From NCBI GenBank assembly GCA_036278435.1, contig DASULA010000357.1:1-20719 (forward strand): 20,719 nt of DNA, read 5' to 3'. Both the position numbers and the translations under genes were made by a program. The stretch comes from DASULA01 sp036278435. Lineage in GTDB: Bacteria; Actinomycetota; Actinomycetes; Mycobacteriales; DASULA01. Within the stretch, counting starts at the first letter, position 1. Every line of letters begins with the position of its first letter. Below, piece by piece: positions 1-7,734 of this stretch. Below the pieces are notes generated by a model. It saw only the letters and a list, made by a program, of their open reading frames with translations. It searched no databases and was not told the DNA's origin.

Positions 1-1871
1 CACAGCCAGTACGTCCGGTATCCCAGGCCGGGCACGTCGCTGGCCAGGAACGTGATCGTGGCGCCGGCCAGGCTGCCGTCGGGATGCCGGCGGATTGCCT
101 CGGCCACCGCCGGCACCGGATCGGGCTGACCGTCCGGGCCGGCGCACACCGCGACCGAGGCGACACCCGGCCGGTCCAGGACGACCCTGGTGGTGACCAG
201 GTCCGTGCGCGGCCAGGACAGCGAGTTGAACACGACCAGTGGCCGCGCCGCCGGGTCGTCCGGAAGTGTGGTGTCCACAGTGGAGGCCAGCACATCGGTG
301 GCCCGGTCGTGCACGGTCCGAGCCAGGTCGTGTGCCTCCCGCCAGCCGGCCAGCAGGTCCAGATACACCTGGTCGGAGAACGTTCCGGTGATGCCGTCGT
401 GGTGCGCGCCGAAGACGAGCTGCCGCCACGCCAGGTCCAGTTCGGTGTCCGGATAGGACGCACCGGTGAGCAGGCAGGCCAGGGTGGCGAACTTCTCGGC
501 GTCCACCAGGGTGTTCTCACCGGCCCGTTGGGCCTGCTTGACGTCGATGTAGGAGACGTCCTTGCCGGTGTAGACCGGGTTCATGTCCCGGGTCTGCGGC
601 CACAGCGCGGCTCCGTTGTCCGACTCGGCCCGCACCGCGGCGAAGTACTCCCGCGGGGTGGCGCACACGAACCTGGGCCACACGTACCGGCCGGCCCAGT
701 CCCGGGCGATCTCGGTCACCCACTTGTTGGGCATGGCATGGTCGGTGCCCACCGGCAGCAGCACGTTGCGCGTCGCCGCCACCGCACGCAACTCGCAGAA
801 CACCCGGTACACATGCTCCTCGGCGTCGGCGAGGGTCGGCGCGGAGTCCATCCAGTACCCGATGGAGTAGTGGTCGGCCATGTAGCTGGTGACCAGGCCG
901 CCGCCGCCCGGTGAGATCCAGCGGAACTCCGAGGGAAACTGCATGCGTCGCGGGTCCCCCGGCTCACCGCCGGGGTTGAGGATCGGACCCCACTGGTGGA
1001 ACGGCCCGCGCGCCCAGGAACTCGTGGTCAGCCCGGCGTCGGCCATCATGCCGGGAAACTGCGGGTCGTGGCCGAAGACGTCGAGCTGCCAGGCCGTGTC
1101 CGGCGCCGCGCCCATCACCTCACGGGTGAAGCCCATGCCGTAGACGGCGTTGCGGGCGGTGGACTCCGGCGAGGTGAGGTTGGTGTTCGGCTCGTTGTAG
1201 GTGCCGCCGACGATCTCCAGGCGGCCCTCGGTCAGCAGCCGGCGCAGGTAGGCCCGGTCGGCCGGGCAGGAGTCCCAGTAGGGCTTGAGGTAGTCGACCT
1301 CGGCCAGCACGAACCGGTAGTCGGGGTCCTCCCGGGTCGCGTCCAGGTATGCGCGGACCAGCGAGAACGCGGTCTGCTGGTAGGCGCCGCGGGTGGCCTG
1401 CGCCGCCGGCAGGTCGTCCCAGCGCTGGGCGTAGGCCGCCTGGGTGTTCCACCACACCGGGTCGTAGTGGAAGTGCGGCACCATCCACATCGTCCACCCG
1501 GGTTCGGCCGTCTCGATCGCAGCCCGGTGGGTGTCGGTCCGGCCGCTGTGGGTGACGGTGACCGTGACCGGGACGGAACTTCCGGGCGGATGATGCCGGT
1601 AGGCGTCCAGCCCGACCTCCACGACTCGCTCGTCACCATGTTCGGAACCATGGTCGGGATCGGGGTTGGTGGCGCTGGGCCCGGCGTCCCGGTCGCTGGG
1701 CGCCAGGATGGCGGGCGTCGACACGCTCGGCGGCCCGGCGGTCGCCGACACCGACACCGGACCGGTGGCGCCGCCGAGCCCGGCGAGCCGTACCTGGACG
1801 ACCTGGAGCGGGCGTTCGACCGGGCCCACGAAGCAGAGGGTGGCCGACACCGACCGGACCGTCACTGGCAC
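1..1871 (-). CDS. Alpha-mannosidase, glycoside hydrolase family 38 (N-terminal part, runs off left edge)
   Basis: This frame is open from about 1871 to the left edge, about 623 residues, with no stop; family members are usually around 1000 residues, so the C-terminal beta-sandwich part is missing. GH38 enzymes are zinc-dependent retaining alpha-mannosidases. The visible signature is HFHYDPVWWN at residues 133-142, in which H135 and D137 correspond to zinc ligands. QLDVFGHD contains the likely nucleophile D264, and AHHDGITGT at about 489-497 contains the third zinc-binding region (H490/H491). About 125 residues of beta-rich, Pro/Thr-rich sequence precede the catalytic motif, as an N-terminal domain. 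I chose GTG 1871 because a GGAGG lies 9 nt upstream; TTG 1877 and GTG 1865 are alternatives. No clear signal peptide follows this start, so a cytoplasmic enzyme is likely. The plus-strand frames here are shadows. Confidence 0.9.
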   Translation of the reverse strand, partial: MPVTVRSVSATLCFVGPVERPLQVVQVRLAGLGGATGPVSVSATAGPPSVSTPAILAPSDRDAGPSATNPDPDHGSEHGDERVVEVGLDAYRHHPPGSSVPVTVTVTHSGRTDTHRAAIETAEPGWTMWMVPHFHYDPVWWNTQAAYAQRWDDLPAAQATRGAYQQTAFSLVRAYLDATREDPDYRFVLAEVDYLKPYWDSCPADRAYLRRLLTEGRLEIVGGTYNEPNTNLTSPESTARNAVYGMGFTREVMGAAPDTAWQLDVFGHDPQFPGMMADAGLTTSSWARGPFHQWGPILNPGGEPGDPRRMQFPSEFRWISPGGGGLVTSYMADHYSIGYWMDSAPTLADAEEHVYRVFCELRAVAATRNVLLPVGTDHAMPNKWVTEIARDWAGRYVWPRFVCATPREYFAAVRAESDNGAALWPQTRDMNPVYTGKDVSYIDVKQAQRAGENTLVDAEKFATLACLLTGASYPDTELDLAWRQLVFGAHHDGITGTFSDQVYLDLLAGWREAHDLARTVHDRATDVLASTVDTTLPDDPAARPLVVFNSLSWPRTDLVTTRVVLDRPGVASVAVCAGPDGQPDPVPAVAEAIRRHPDGSLAGATITFLASDVPGLGYRTYWL

Positions 1872-2173
1872 CCGCAACCACCTCCAGCGTCCGCCGATGC
1901 CGCGGCACCGGTCAGCCTGCCGCATCCGGGTCGGCGAGGCACGGCCCGACCCCGGTGTGGCGTTGGCGTGGCCGGGCGGTATCGCCGCGCGGCTCGGCCG
2001 GTGGGCACGTTCGTGGACTGCCCGTTGCCCGGCATGACCGGGCCCGAGACGGTACCCTCGTGGGCACGACGGAACGGTCGTCCAGCTCCGTTGAGGCGGT
2101 GTACCGTTGCCGCCGCGGCACCAGGGCCACGGTGACGGCCCGCCGGGCAGTCGGTGTCGTCCACCCACAAACG
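1872..2173. other. Intergenic region, no recognisable gene
   Basis: These 302 bases separate the divergently transcribed mannosidase and tRNA-Lys genes. Long frames exist on both strands, but they are rich in Arg/Pro/Gly with no motif, as expected of non-coding high-GC DNA. The only signal I can support is the GGAGG at the right place for the mannosidase start, just inside the boundary. Promoters for both neighbours must lie here, but I cannot pick out convincing -35/-10 pairs. Confidence 0.5.
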
Positions 2174-2246
2174 GGGCCGTTAGCTCAACTGGCAGAGCAG
2201 CGGACTTTTAATCCGCGGGTTCAGGGTTCGAGCCCCTGGCGGCCCA
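2174..2246 (+). tRNA. tRNA-Lys (anticodon TTT)
   Basis: This is a 73-nt cloverleaf. The acceptor strands GGGCCGT (2174-2180) and GCGGCCC (2239-2245) pair with one terminal T-G wobble, followed by discriminator A2246. The D arm begins GCTC. The anticodon stem GCGGA/TCCGC encloses the loop CTTTTAA, which gives anticodon TTT, read as lysine. The T stem CAGGG/CCCTG encloses TTCGAGC. The CCA end is not fully encoded: ACC is followed by C. A tyrosine-recombinase remnant ends within this gene on the opposite strand, so the 3' half of the tRNA is the probable attachment site of a former integrated element. I found no second copy of the tRNA 3' end in the window, so the other att site is outside or lost. 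Confidence 0.97.
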
Positions 2247-2452
2247 CCCGCTGTGACCTGCGGTTTCGTGTTCACCGGGTACCCCCGACGCTTGCCCGTG
2301 GTCTCAGTTCTGGTCTCAGTCGGCCACAGCGCCCGGTCCATCCGGCCGGCCGCCCGCGCGGTCATCTTCTCCGTGACGTGCACATACCGGCGAGTGGTGG
2401 TGATCTGCGCGTGCCGTAGAACCTGCTGAACGACGAGGAGTTCTACTCCGAC
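2180..2452 (-). pseudogene. Tyrosine recombinase (integrase), C-terminal remnant at tRNA-Lys
   Basis: About 90 codons carry the last box of a phage/ICE-type integrase. VVQQVLRHAQITTTRRYVHV resembles the usual 'LGH.q..TT..YaHv' block, with the nucleophilic Tyr at about 2384-2386, followed by a basic helix ending MDRALWPTET. Upstream of about 2452 the similarity stops: no HxLR box, no core-binding domain and no start codon in context. The frame runs on through the antisense of tRNA-Lys to a stop at 2180-2182, which is common for integrases whose attachment site is the tRNA. The first residue of the LGH box is changed to LRH. The piece cannot be active. It marks the end of an old insertion and agrees with the foreign look of the genes to its right. 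Confidence 0.7.
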
Positions 2453-2640
2453 CTGCGCCCCGCGCCGCACCCGCTGTGACGGCCGGTCCGGCATCGAGCA
2501 CCGCACCGCCGGCCCGCACGAGTGCCGGACCGTTCGTAAGCCGCCGCCGGCCCGGCCGTCCCACGGCGTTGGCCGACCGCGACTGCGCGGTCCTGGGGGC
2601 CGGCCGCGTCTTGGCGCTTCCCCTACGCCTTCATGATCGG

Positions 2641-2646
2641 TATATT
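2641..2646 (+). promoter_or_regulatory. Probable -10 box of a leaderless promoter
   Basis: TATATT stands out in GC-rich surroundings and is followed after 7 nt by the ATG at 2654. A -10 hexamer about 7 nt before the start codon is the hallmark of actinobacterial leaderless transcripts. There is no Shine-Dalgarno sequence before either ATG 2633 or ATG 2654, which fits. The -35 region 17 nt upstream (TTCCCC) is weak. Confidence 0.5.
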
Positions 2647-2653
2647 TTCTGGC

Positions 2654-3292
2654 ATGTTTTCGTATCCAGGGTCGGCCGAGGTCTTCGCCGAGCTCGGAGA
2701 CAAGGTCCTTGAGGCATTCAGCCAGACCGTCCGAGGCGCGACGGAAGATCTCCGTGACTACCGTGCGGCGTTCCCTACGTGGGTCGCTGATCATAGTGAA
2801 CGCGGCTTGTCCAACTGGATACATGACCGCCTGTGGGCGCGGGTAGAAAAGAGCCTGGATGCGATCCCGGGTGTCACAGTCTCGAGCGGGGAGCCGACGC
2901 GTGAGGTCACCGTGGGCCTGAGGTACCGGCTGAGGATGAAGCGTCACAGCGAAGATGGCGCAATCAGCACATACCATACCCAAACAGCGCTTGAGTTCAA
3001 TATGCAGGGCCTCCAGGAGGCGTTTCCCAACATGGAGGAGATACGCCTGACCGTCGGATACGTCTGGAACCCGCGGAGCCGAACCATGGGTGATCCGGTT
3101 CTGTCCCTGCGCGACGGCATGGACAACGTGGTCTGGGTTGAGGTGCTGCCTGACTTCGGTCAGGCAGCAGGTAATGCCGAGCGGCCGATCCAACCGACCC
3201 CCGTCCCCCCGGTATCCGGTCCCCCGACGCCGACAGTGGAAGTGCACACCGCCGAGGAGTCGGCTGAGGATTCGGAGGGCAAGCCGACATGA
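2654..3292 (+). CDS. Unknown protein, partner of the XRE-ImmA/IrrE peptidase
   Basis: The product is 212 residues from ATG 2654 (219 from ATG 2633). I prefer 2654 because a -10-like TATATT lies just before it and neither start has a ribosome site. I do not recognise the family. An N-terminal helical part (residues 5-75) includes WVADHSERGLSNWIHDRLW. A central, probably beta-rich part (about 85-165) alternates charged and hydrophobic residues. The last 40 residues are a Pro/Glu-rich, probably disordered tail. There is no signal peptide or membrane segment. The stop overlaps the next start (ATGA at 3289), so the two are translationally coupled. By position it could be the effector, sensor or proteolytic target of the downstream metallopeptidase; this is inference only. 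The base composition is visibly less GC-rich than the flanks, which suggests horizontal acquisition. Confidence 0.8.
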   Translation: MFSYPGSAEVFAELGDKVLEAFSQTVRGATEDLRDYRAAFPTWVADHSERGLSNWIHDRLWARVEKSLDAIPGVTVSSGEPTREVTVGLRYRLRMKRHSEDGAISTYHTQTALEFNMQGLQEAFPNMEEIRLTVGYVWNPRSRTMGDPVLSLRDGMDNVVWVEVLPDFGQAAGNAERPIQPTPVPPVSGPPTPTVEVHTAEESAEDSEGKPT

Positions 3293-4332
3293 GCGGACTC
3301 GGGGAAGCGATCGAGACCGCGCGCCGGGCGCGTGGCTTGAAGCAAAATCAACTCGCTGACGCGCTCAACCTGGGCCAGGGAACCCTGTCACGGTATGAGA
3401 GCGGACTACGTGAGCCCGACGAAAAGACACTCGGAATGCTCGCCGGGGCACTCGGGGTGACCAGCGAGTTCCTCCGACGAGCTGGCGACACCAGGGGGGC
3501 AATGGCCGTCGAAGCCCACATGCGCCGCCGGGCCACCGCCAAGCCGACAGTGTGGCGCCGGCTTGAGGCCAAGCTCAACATGTACCGGATGCACTCCCGG
3601 TACCTCCTCGAAGAGGTATCGATCCGCGCCGATCAGTCGGTACCAACGTTTGACCCGCTCGACGGAAGCCCGCCCGACGCGGCCCGGTTGGTCCGCATGC
3701 AATGGCGAATGCCGATCGGGCCGGTCAGACACCTGACCGGATGGTTGGAAAGCGCTGGCTGTCTCGTCTTGGCCGAAGACTTCGGAACCCCACGTGTTGA
3801 CGGACTGTCGCAATGGATCGACGACCACCCCGTGATACTCCTCAACGACCGCAGCCCGACCGACCGACGCAGACTCACCCTCGCCCACGAACTCGGGCAC
3901 CTGGTCCTGCACGCCACCACCATCGGCACCGACCTGGAGCAAGAAGCCGACGCCTTCGCCGCCGAATTCCTCATGCCCGCCGCGGTCATCCGACCCGAAC
4001 TACGCAACCTATCGCTCGGCCGGCTCCATGATCTCAAGCGCGCATGGGGAGTCTCCATGCAGGCATTGATCGAACGAGCCCACGACCTCAACGTCATCAC
4101 CACCACCCAACGAACCAACTTCTACAAGACCTTCAGTGCCAAAGGCTGGCGAACCCACGAACCGGTCAGCGACGAACTCACCCCCGAAGAACCCCAACTG
4201 CCCACCTCGATAACCCAAGCACTCCTGGCAGCCGGCCTCACCCAAAACGAAATCGCAGGCCGCGCTGGATTCGCCAACCCGACCGAAAACACCATCTTCA
4301 CCACCGGCCTCCCCAGACTCCGAGCCGTATAG
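3289..4332 (+). CDS. XRE-family HTH / ImmA-IrrE family metallo-endopeptidase
   Basis: This 347-residue protein starts with a complete XRE/Cro helix-turn-helix (residues about 4-60; recognition helix region LGQGTLSRYESG). A zinc-peptidase domain follows (about 140-260), with HELGH at 200-204 (catalytic E201) and a third ligand in EQEADAFA (E219), then FLMPAAVI. This is the COG2856 architecture. Family members such as ImmA and IrrE/PprI cleave a repressor after a stress signal, and related proteins occur in toxin-antitoxin and phage-defence pairs. Here the HTH is in the same chain, so the protein may bind its own promoter and have its DNA binding controlled by proteolysis. Residues about 306-330 (ITQALLAAGLTQNEIAG) look like a second short helix-turn-helix, which is unusual. 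The start ATG overlaps the previous stop. The gene converges with the VWA gene, and I see no strong terminator in the 176 bases between them. Confidence 0.9.
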   Translation: MSGLGEAIETARRARGLKQNQLADALNLGQGTLSRYESGLREPDEKTLGMLAGALGVTSEFLRRAGDTRGAMAVEAHMRRRATAKPTVWRRLEAKLNMYRMHSRYLLEEVSIRADQSVPTFDPLDGSPPDAARLVRMQWRMPIGPVRHLTGWLESAGCLVLAEDFGTPRVDGLSQWIDDHPVILLNDRSPTDRRRLTLAHELGHLVLHATTIGTDLEQEADAFAAEFLMPAAVIRPELRNLSLGRLHDLKRAWGVSMQALIERAHDLNVITTTQRTNFYKTFSAKGWRTHEPVSDELTPEEPQLPTSITQALLAAGLTQNEIAGRAGFANPTENTIFTTGLPRLRAV

Positions 4333-4508
4333 CACAAGACCCACGAACCAACCGACGACCACACCGGGAAGGCGCCCCAGACAGCCGAAACACCGCCACA
4401 TCAGGTGCGGGACACCGGGGTGAGAATCGGACGCGACACTCACCGTCCGCGGCTGGCCATGCTCGTGGAACCCGCCTGGCGCCTCTTCGCCCTCATCACC
4501 GGCGAAGA

Positions 4509-5450
4509 TCACCGCTGCGAACCAACCCCATCCGCGCCTCCTCGGGTCGGCGGACCGTTTTCGGTGTCATGCCAACTGGCCTGTTCCGGAATGTCGGCCG
4601 AACGCTCGGCCCACCAGGTCAGGGTGACCTCGAGATTGCCCTCCAGCGTGGTCTTCGCGATCATCGCGCCGACCTCGGCGTCCAGCTTGACGCCGAATTT
4701 CAGCACCACCTCGTCCGGCCGGCGGCTCATCGTCTGGAACTGGCGCAGTGCGGTCGACGCCGCGTCCCGCACCTGGGTCAACGCCTGGTCGAAGGATTCG
4801 CCAGCCGCCTCGAATATCCGCCCCTGCCGGCTGACCCGGCTGATCCCCGGCGCTTCCTCCACCTCGACGACCACCGAACCGCCGTCCGCCAACTCGAACC
4901 GGGCCAGGTCCGTCACCGCCCGGCCGAGTTCTTCCGGGCTCTCGTGGTCATTGTGGCCGTCGGTGAACAGCATGGCGTGCCGGATCGCGGTGGCGTGCCG
5001 GCCGAGTAGCTGGTCGGCCATGGTCAGCCAGGTCCCGATCGCGGTGCCCCCGTTGGCTTTCAGTCGGCCCACCGCGACCTTGGCGTCCGCGCGGGTGGCC
5101 GCCGACGCCGGCACCAGCCGCGGTTCGTTCGGATACACCAGGTCTGCCCGGTCCGTGCCGGCTACCACCGCGAACAGCACGCCGTCGCGGAGCACGTCGA
5201 TGGCCGCGCGGGTGGCGCGCCGGGCGGCCGAGATCTTGCTGGGCGGGGAGTCCATTGACTCGGCCGGGTAGTCCATTGACCCGGAGCAGTCCACCAGGAT
5301 GACCTCGGCGGCCTCCGGTCCGGCAGTGTTCGGGCCGGGCCGGTGGCCCAGCCCGGCACTGGTCACCGTGAGCACCGCGTGCATCTCGCGGGCTTGCCGG
5401 GCGAGGTACTTGTTCTGGCTCACCGAGATGGTGAATCCGGGATCGGTCAT
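4509..5450 (-). CDS. Chimeric protein: shortened VWA domain fused to Trypco1 (CU044_2847) domain
   Basis: The protein has 313 residues from ATG 5450 (GTG 5456 and 5459 are alternatives). Residues 1-48 match the lead-in of kinase-associated VWA proteins (QNKYLARQ...). The von Willebrand A core begins at about 48 with the MIDAS motif D54-C-S56-G-S58, continues with T136 in GGTAIG and ends just after D164 in FTDG and HESPEELGRA. The last beta-strands and helices of a normal VWA fold are absent. At about residue 179 the sequence becomes a complete Trypsin-co-occurring domain 1: RFELADGGSVVVEVEE, then a helical centre, then LKFGVKLDAEVGAMIAK and LEVTLTW. The junction falls on a GTG (4916), which could be the original start of a separate Trypco1 gene. 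The start lies two bases after the kinase pseudogene's stop, so the two formed an operon. Trypco1 is known as an effector-associated domain of prokaryotic conflict systems. Whether the chimera folds and works is unknown. Confidence 0.8.
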   Translation of the reverse strand: MTDPGFTISVSQNKYLARQAREMHAVLTVTSAGLGHRPGPNTAGPEAAEVILVDCSGSMDYPAESMDSPPSKISAARRATRAAIDVLRDGVLFAVVAGTDRADLVYPNEPRLVPASAATRADAKVAVGRLKANGGTAIGTWLTMADQLLGRHATAIRHAMLFTDGHNDHESPEELGRAVTDLARFELADGGSVVVEVEEAPGISRVSRQGRIFEAAGESFDQALTQVRDAASTALRQFQTMSRRPDEVVLKFGVKLDAEVGAMIAKTTLEGNLEVTLTWWAERSADIPEQASWHDTENGPPTRGGADGVGSQR

Positions 5451-5452
5451 GT

Positions 5453-7395
5453 TCACCACCGGGTCCTCGGGCGAACGGCGTAGGCCAGGTCGAGCAGGGT
5501 GCCGTACTGGTCGTCATCCTCGGCCTGCCCGGCCAGCTCGCGGAACGAGCGCTCCAGCCGCAGCCGTAACCCGTGTTCGGGGACCGGTGAACCAAGCACC
5601 TCGCCGGGCGGCAGTTCGTCCGGATCGCCGTTGGCGCGCAACAGCTCCAGGGCGGCCTGCCGGACGATGGTGACCAGCCGCACCCAGGTGACGCCAGCGC
5701 CGGCCGGCTCCAACCGGCGCACCGCGTCGACCACGTCGGCGGTGTGCGGCCGGCCGTCGTCGGGATCGGCGCCGAGCCGGCCGACGCGCATCCGAACGGC
5801 GGCGATCTGGGCCGCGTCGTAGTGCCGGGACACCGGCGGCACCTCGCCCAGGATGTCCACCGCGCCGTCCCGATCGCCCCCGGCCAGCAGAGTCCTGGCC
5901 AGGCCGAACGCGGCGCTTGCAGCGGCTCGGTCGGTGCGCCACACTGCTCGGTAGTGGTCGGCCGCCCTGGCGTGTTCACCGCGCTGTTCCGCGCAGTAGC
6001 CCAGGGCCAACCGGGGCACGAGCTCACCCGGCAGTATTTCGCGGACCCTGGTGAACAACTCCCCGGCGTCGGTGATCCGCTGCTGGTGGGTGGCCAACAG
6101 CGCTCGGTGCCAGAGCACCCGCCAGTCGTCGGCAGGCCCGGTCGCACGCTCGGCCCGGGCCAGGCACTGCCCCGCCTCCTCGTACTGCCGCAGGACCAGG
6201 TGGGCACGGCAGCGGGCCAGCTCGATCTCCGGGGACGGCCGGTGGTTCCCGAGCTCGGTGAGCAACCGGTCCGGGTCGGTGGTGGTCATGCCAGCGAGGA
6301 ATGCGGCCGCCGGGTCGGCCCGGTCCGGCGCGGTGCCGGGCAGGCGCAACGCGACCAGCGGCGACGCGGGCCGGCCATCGGCGAGCGCCCTGAAACGCGG
6401 CACGGCCGCACCGGCTGGCGCGTCGGTCCAGGTGTCCAGCGCGGGCGGCTGGCCGAGCCCATCGTCGAGCAGCTCGGCCGGTGCGGTGAACCGCGCGGAC
6501 GGCACCGGCGTCAGTTTCGCCCCGCCCAACGCGGTGAGCTGGCGCAGCACCCCCTCCAACTGCTCGCGCATGTCCGCCGCGGTGGGGAACCGGCGGGCCC
6601 GGTCCTCGGTGGCACGGTCCAGAGTAAGCTTCAGTGAGTCGATGCCGGGGGAAAGCGGGCCGGGGCTCGCCCGCGGCGCGCCCTCCACGCTGGCGGTCAG
6701 TAATTCATTCAGGGTCTTGCCCAGCGAATACAGGTCCATGTCCACCTGCGTGCCGCGGAGTTTCCGCTCCTCGGTCGGCACGGAATAGAACTCGGTAACC
6801 CACACGTCGCCGCGGAAGTTGATCGGGCAGACCGCGTCCAGATCGATCAGCTTGATCCGGTGCCGCTGGTGAATCACGTTGTCTGGCTTGAGATCGCAGT
6901 ACACGTAGCCGCGACCGTGCACGTAGTCCAGCGCGCTGAGGATCTGCAGGCCGTACCGGACGACGTCGACCGCTGGCAGCGGCCGCTCGTTCTCGGCGGC
7001 CATTTTTATGATCTCGCGCAGCGATTTCCCGTCGACGTACTCCATGACGATGTAACCGGTCGAGTTCTTGTCGTCGGGCTGGACGACGAAATCCAAAATG
7101 CGCAGCACGTTCTCGTGGTCGAAGTCGATCAGGAATTTCTTCTCGTTGATCGTGGCCTCGATCGTGTCGGATCGTTCTCGTTGATCAGGCCCTTGATCGC
7201 GACATAGCGGTTGTCCAGGTGGGTGTCCATGGCCAGATACACCCAGCCGACCCCGCCGTGCGCCAGCAGATCGACGATCTCGTAGTGCCGTAGCCGATCG
7301 GTACGGTGCAGTTTCGGCTCGAACGAGAACCGCGTAGTGCACTTCGGGCAGAAACCCGAGGTGAGCGCGGGTTGGCTGAACAGGCCGCGGCCCAC
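5453..7395 (-). pseudogene. PknG-like Ser/Thr protein kinase with TPR domain, frameshifted and 5'-truncated
   Basis: Two frames must be joined to read the gene. The first (7395 to about 7172) holds one zinc knuckle, FCPKC, then AHGGVGWVYLAMD (glycine loop) and YVAIKGL (ATP lysine). After NEND at about 7171 the frame shifts; a one-base loss would explain it. The second frame continues with INEKKFLIDFDHENVLRIL, IVMEYVDGKSLREI, the catalytic loop YVYCDLKPDNVI (Asp codon at about 6895; Cys before Asp, a non-RD kinase like PknG), LIDLDAVCPIN in place of DFG, and about 250 residues of TPR-like helices to the stop at 5453. PknG relatives have two CxxC knuckles; the first is missing, and a stop lies 24 nt above GTG 7395. 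Long frames start at 7426 and 7395, but neither gives an intact kinase. The 5' end adjoins insertion-sequence debris, the likely cause. Confidence 0.8.
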
Positions 7396-7503
7396 TGGCG
7401 ATCTTGAACCGCTTGATCACGTCCACCGAGGGCGTTCAGCACTGTCGCCCTGCGTCGAAGATGAGGAGCTGGGGATAGTTCTCCGCCCGCGGGGTCGCCC
7501 ACG

Positions 7504-7638
7504 TGTTGTCGCCGGTCTTGTCGGCCGATCGACGCGTCCGACATGGCGGCTCGTCTTGGCGGATCCAGCACCGACAAACACCTCGGGGTGCACACCCAAC
7601 TGCTCGGCCAACCGGTGGATCACCGGCATCGGATCGGA
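7504..7638 (-). pseudogene. IS3-family transposase OrfA fragment, frameshifted
   Basis: One frame (7638-7576) reads SDPMPVIHRLAEQLGVHPE, which resembles the helix-turn-helix of IS3-type OrfA proteins ('.v..vAeqLGV.pe.lr.W.rq.E'). The expected continuation WIRQDE appears in a second frame from 7567, so a small indel lies between 7567 and 7580. Beyond WIRQDEP the match fades. No OrfB and no terminal inverted repeats are seen. This is a fragment of about 135 bases in the same direction as the broken kinase and just upstream of its damaged end. The call rests on short motifs only. Confidence 0.5.
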
Positions 7639-7734
7639 CACCCGCCACAACCACCACCTGGGTCTGATCAGTCTCGATGGGATCGTCGTCCCGCCCAGGC
7701 ATTTGCGGGCTTGAAAGCCGAAATGCTGTCCGGT

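Noticed and set aside
84..2135. Long plus-strand open frames over the left 2 kb
   Set aside because: They are shadows of the GH38 mannosidase. The minus-strand frame carries all catalytic motifs; the plus frames are rich in Arg, Gly and Pro with no motif.
1862..2170. A 102-codon minus-strand frame between the mannosidase and tRNA-Lys
   Set aside because: No motif, biased composition, and it overlaps the mannosidase start region in another frame.
2453..3247. The upstream part of the 355-codon minus-strand frame that contains the integrase tail
   Set aside because: Only the last about 90 codons resemble an integrase. The rest is antisense to the unknown gene at 2654-3292, so a full-length recombinase is not present.
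4428..4449. Inverted repeat CGGACG/CGTCCG with a 10-base loop, as a terminator between convergent genes
   Set aside because: A six-base stem without a T-run is within chance for DNA of this GC content.
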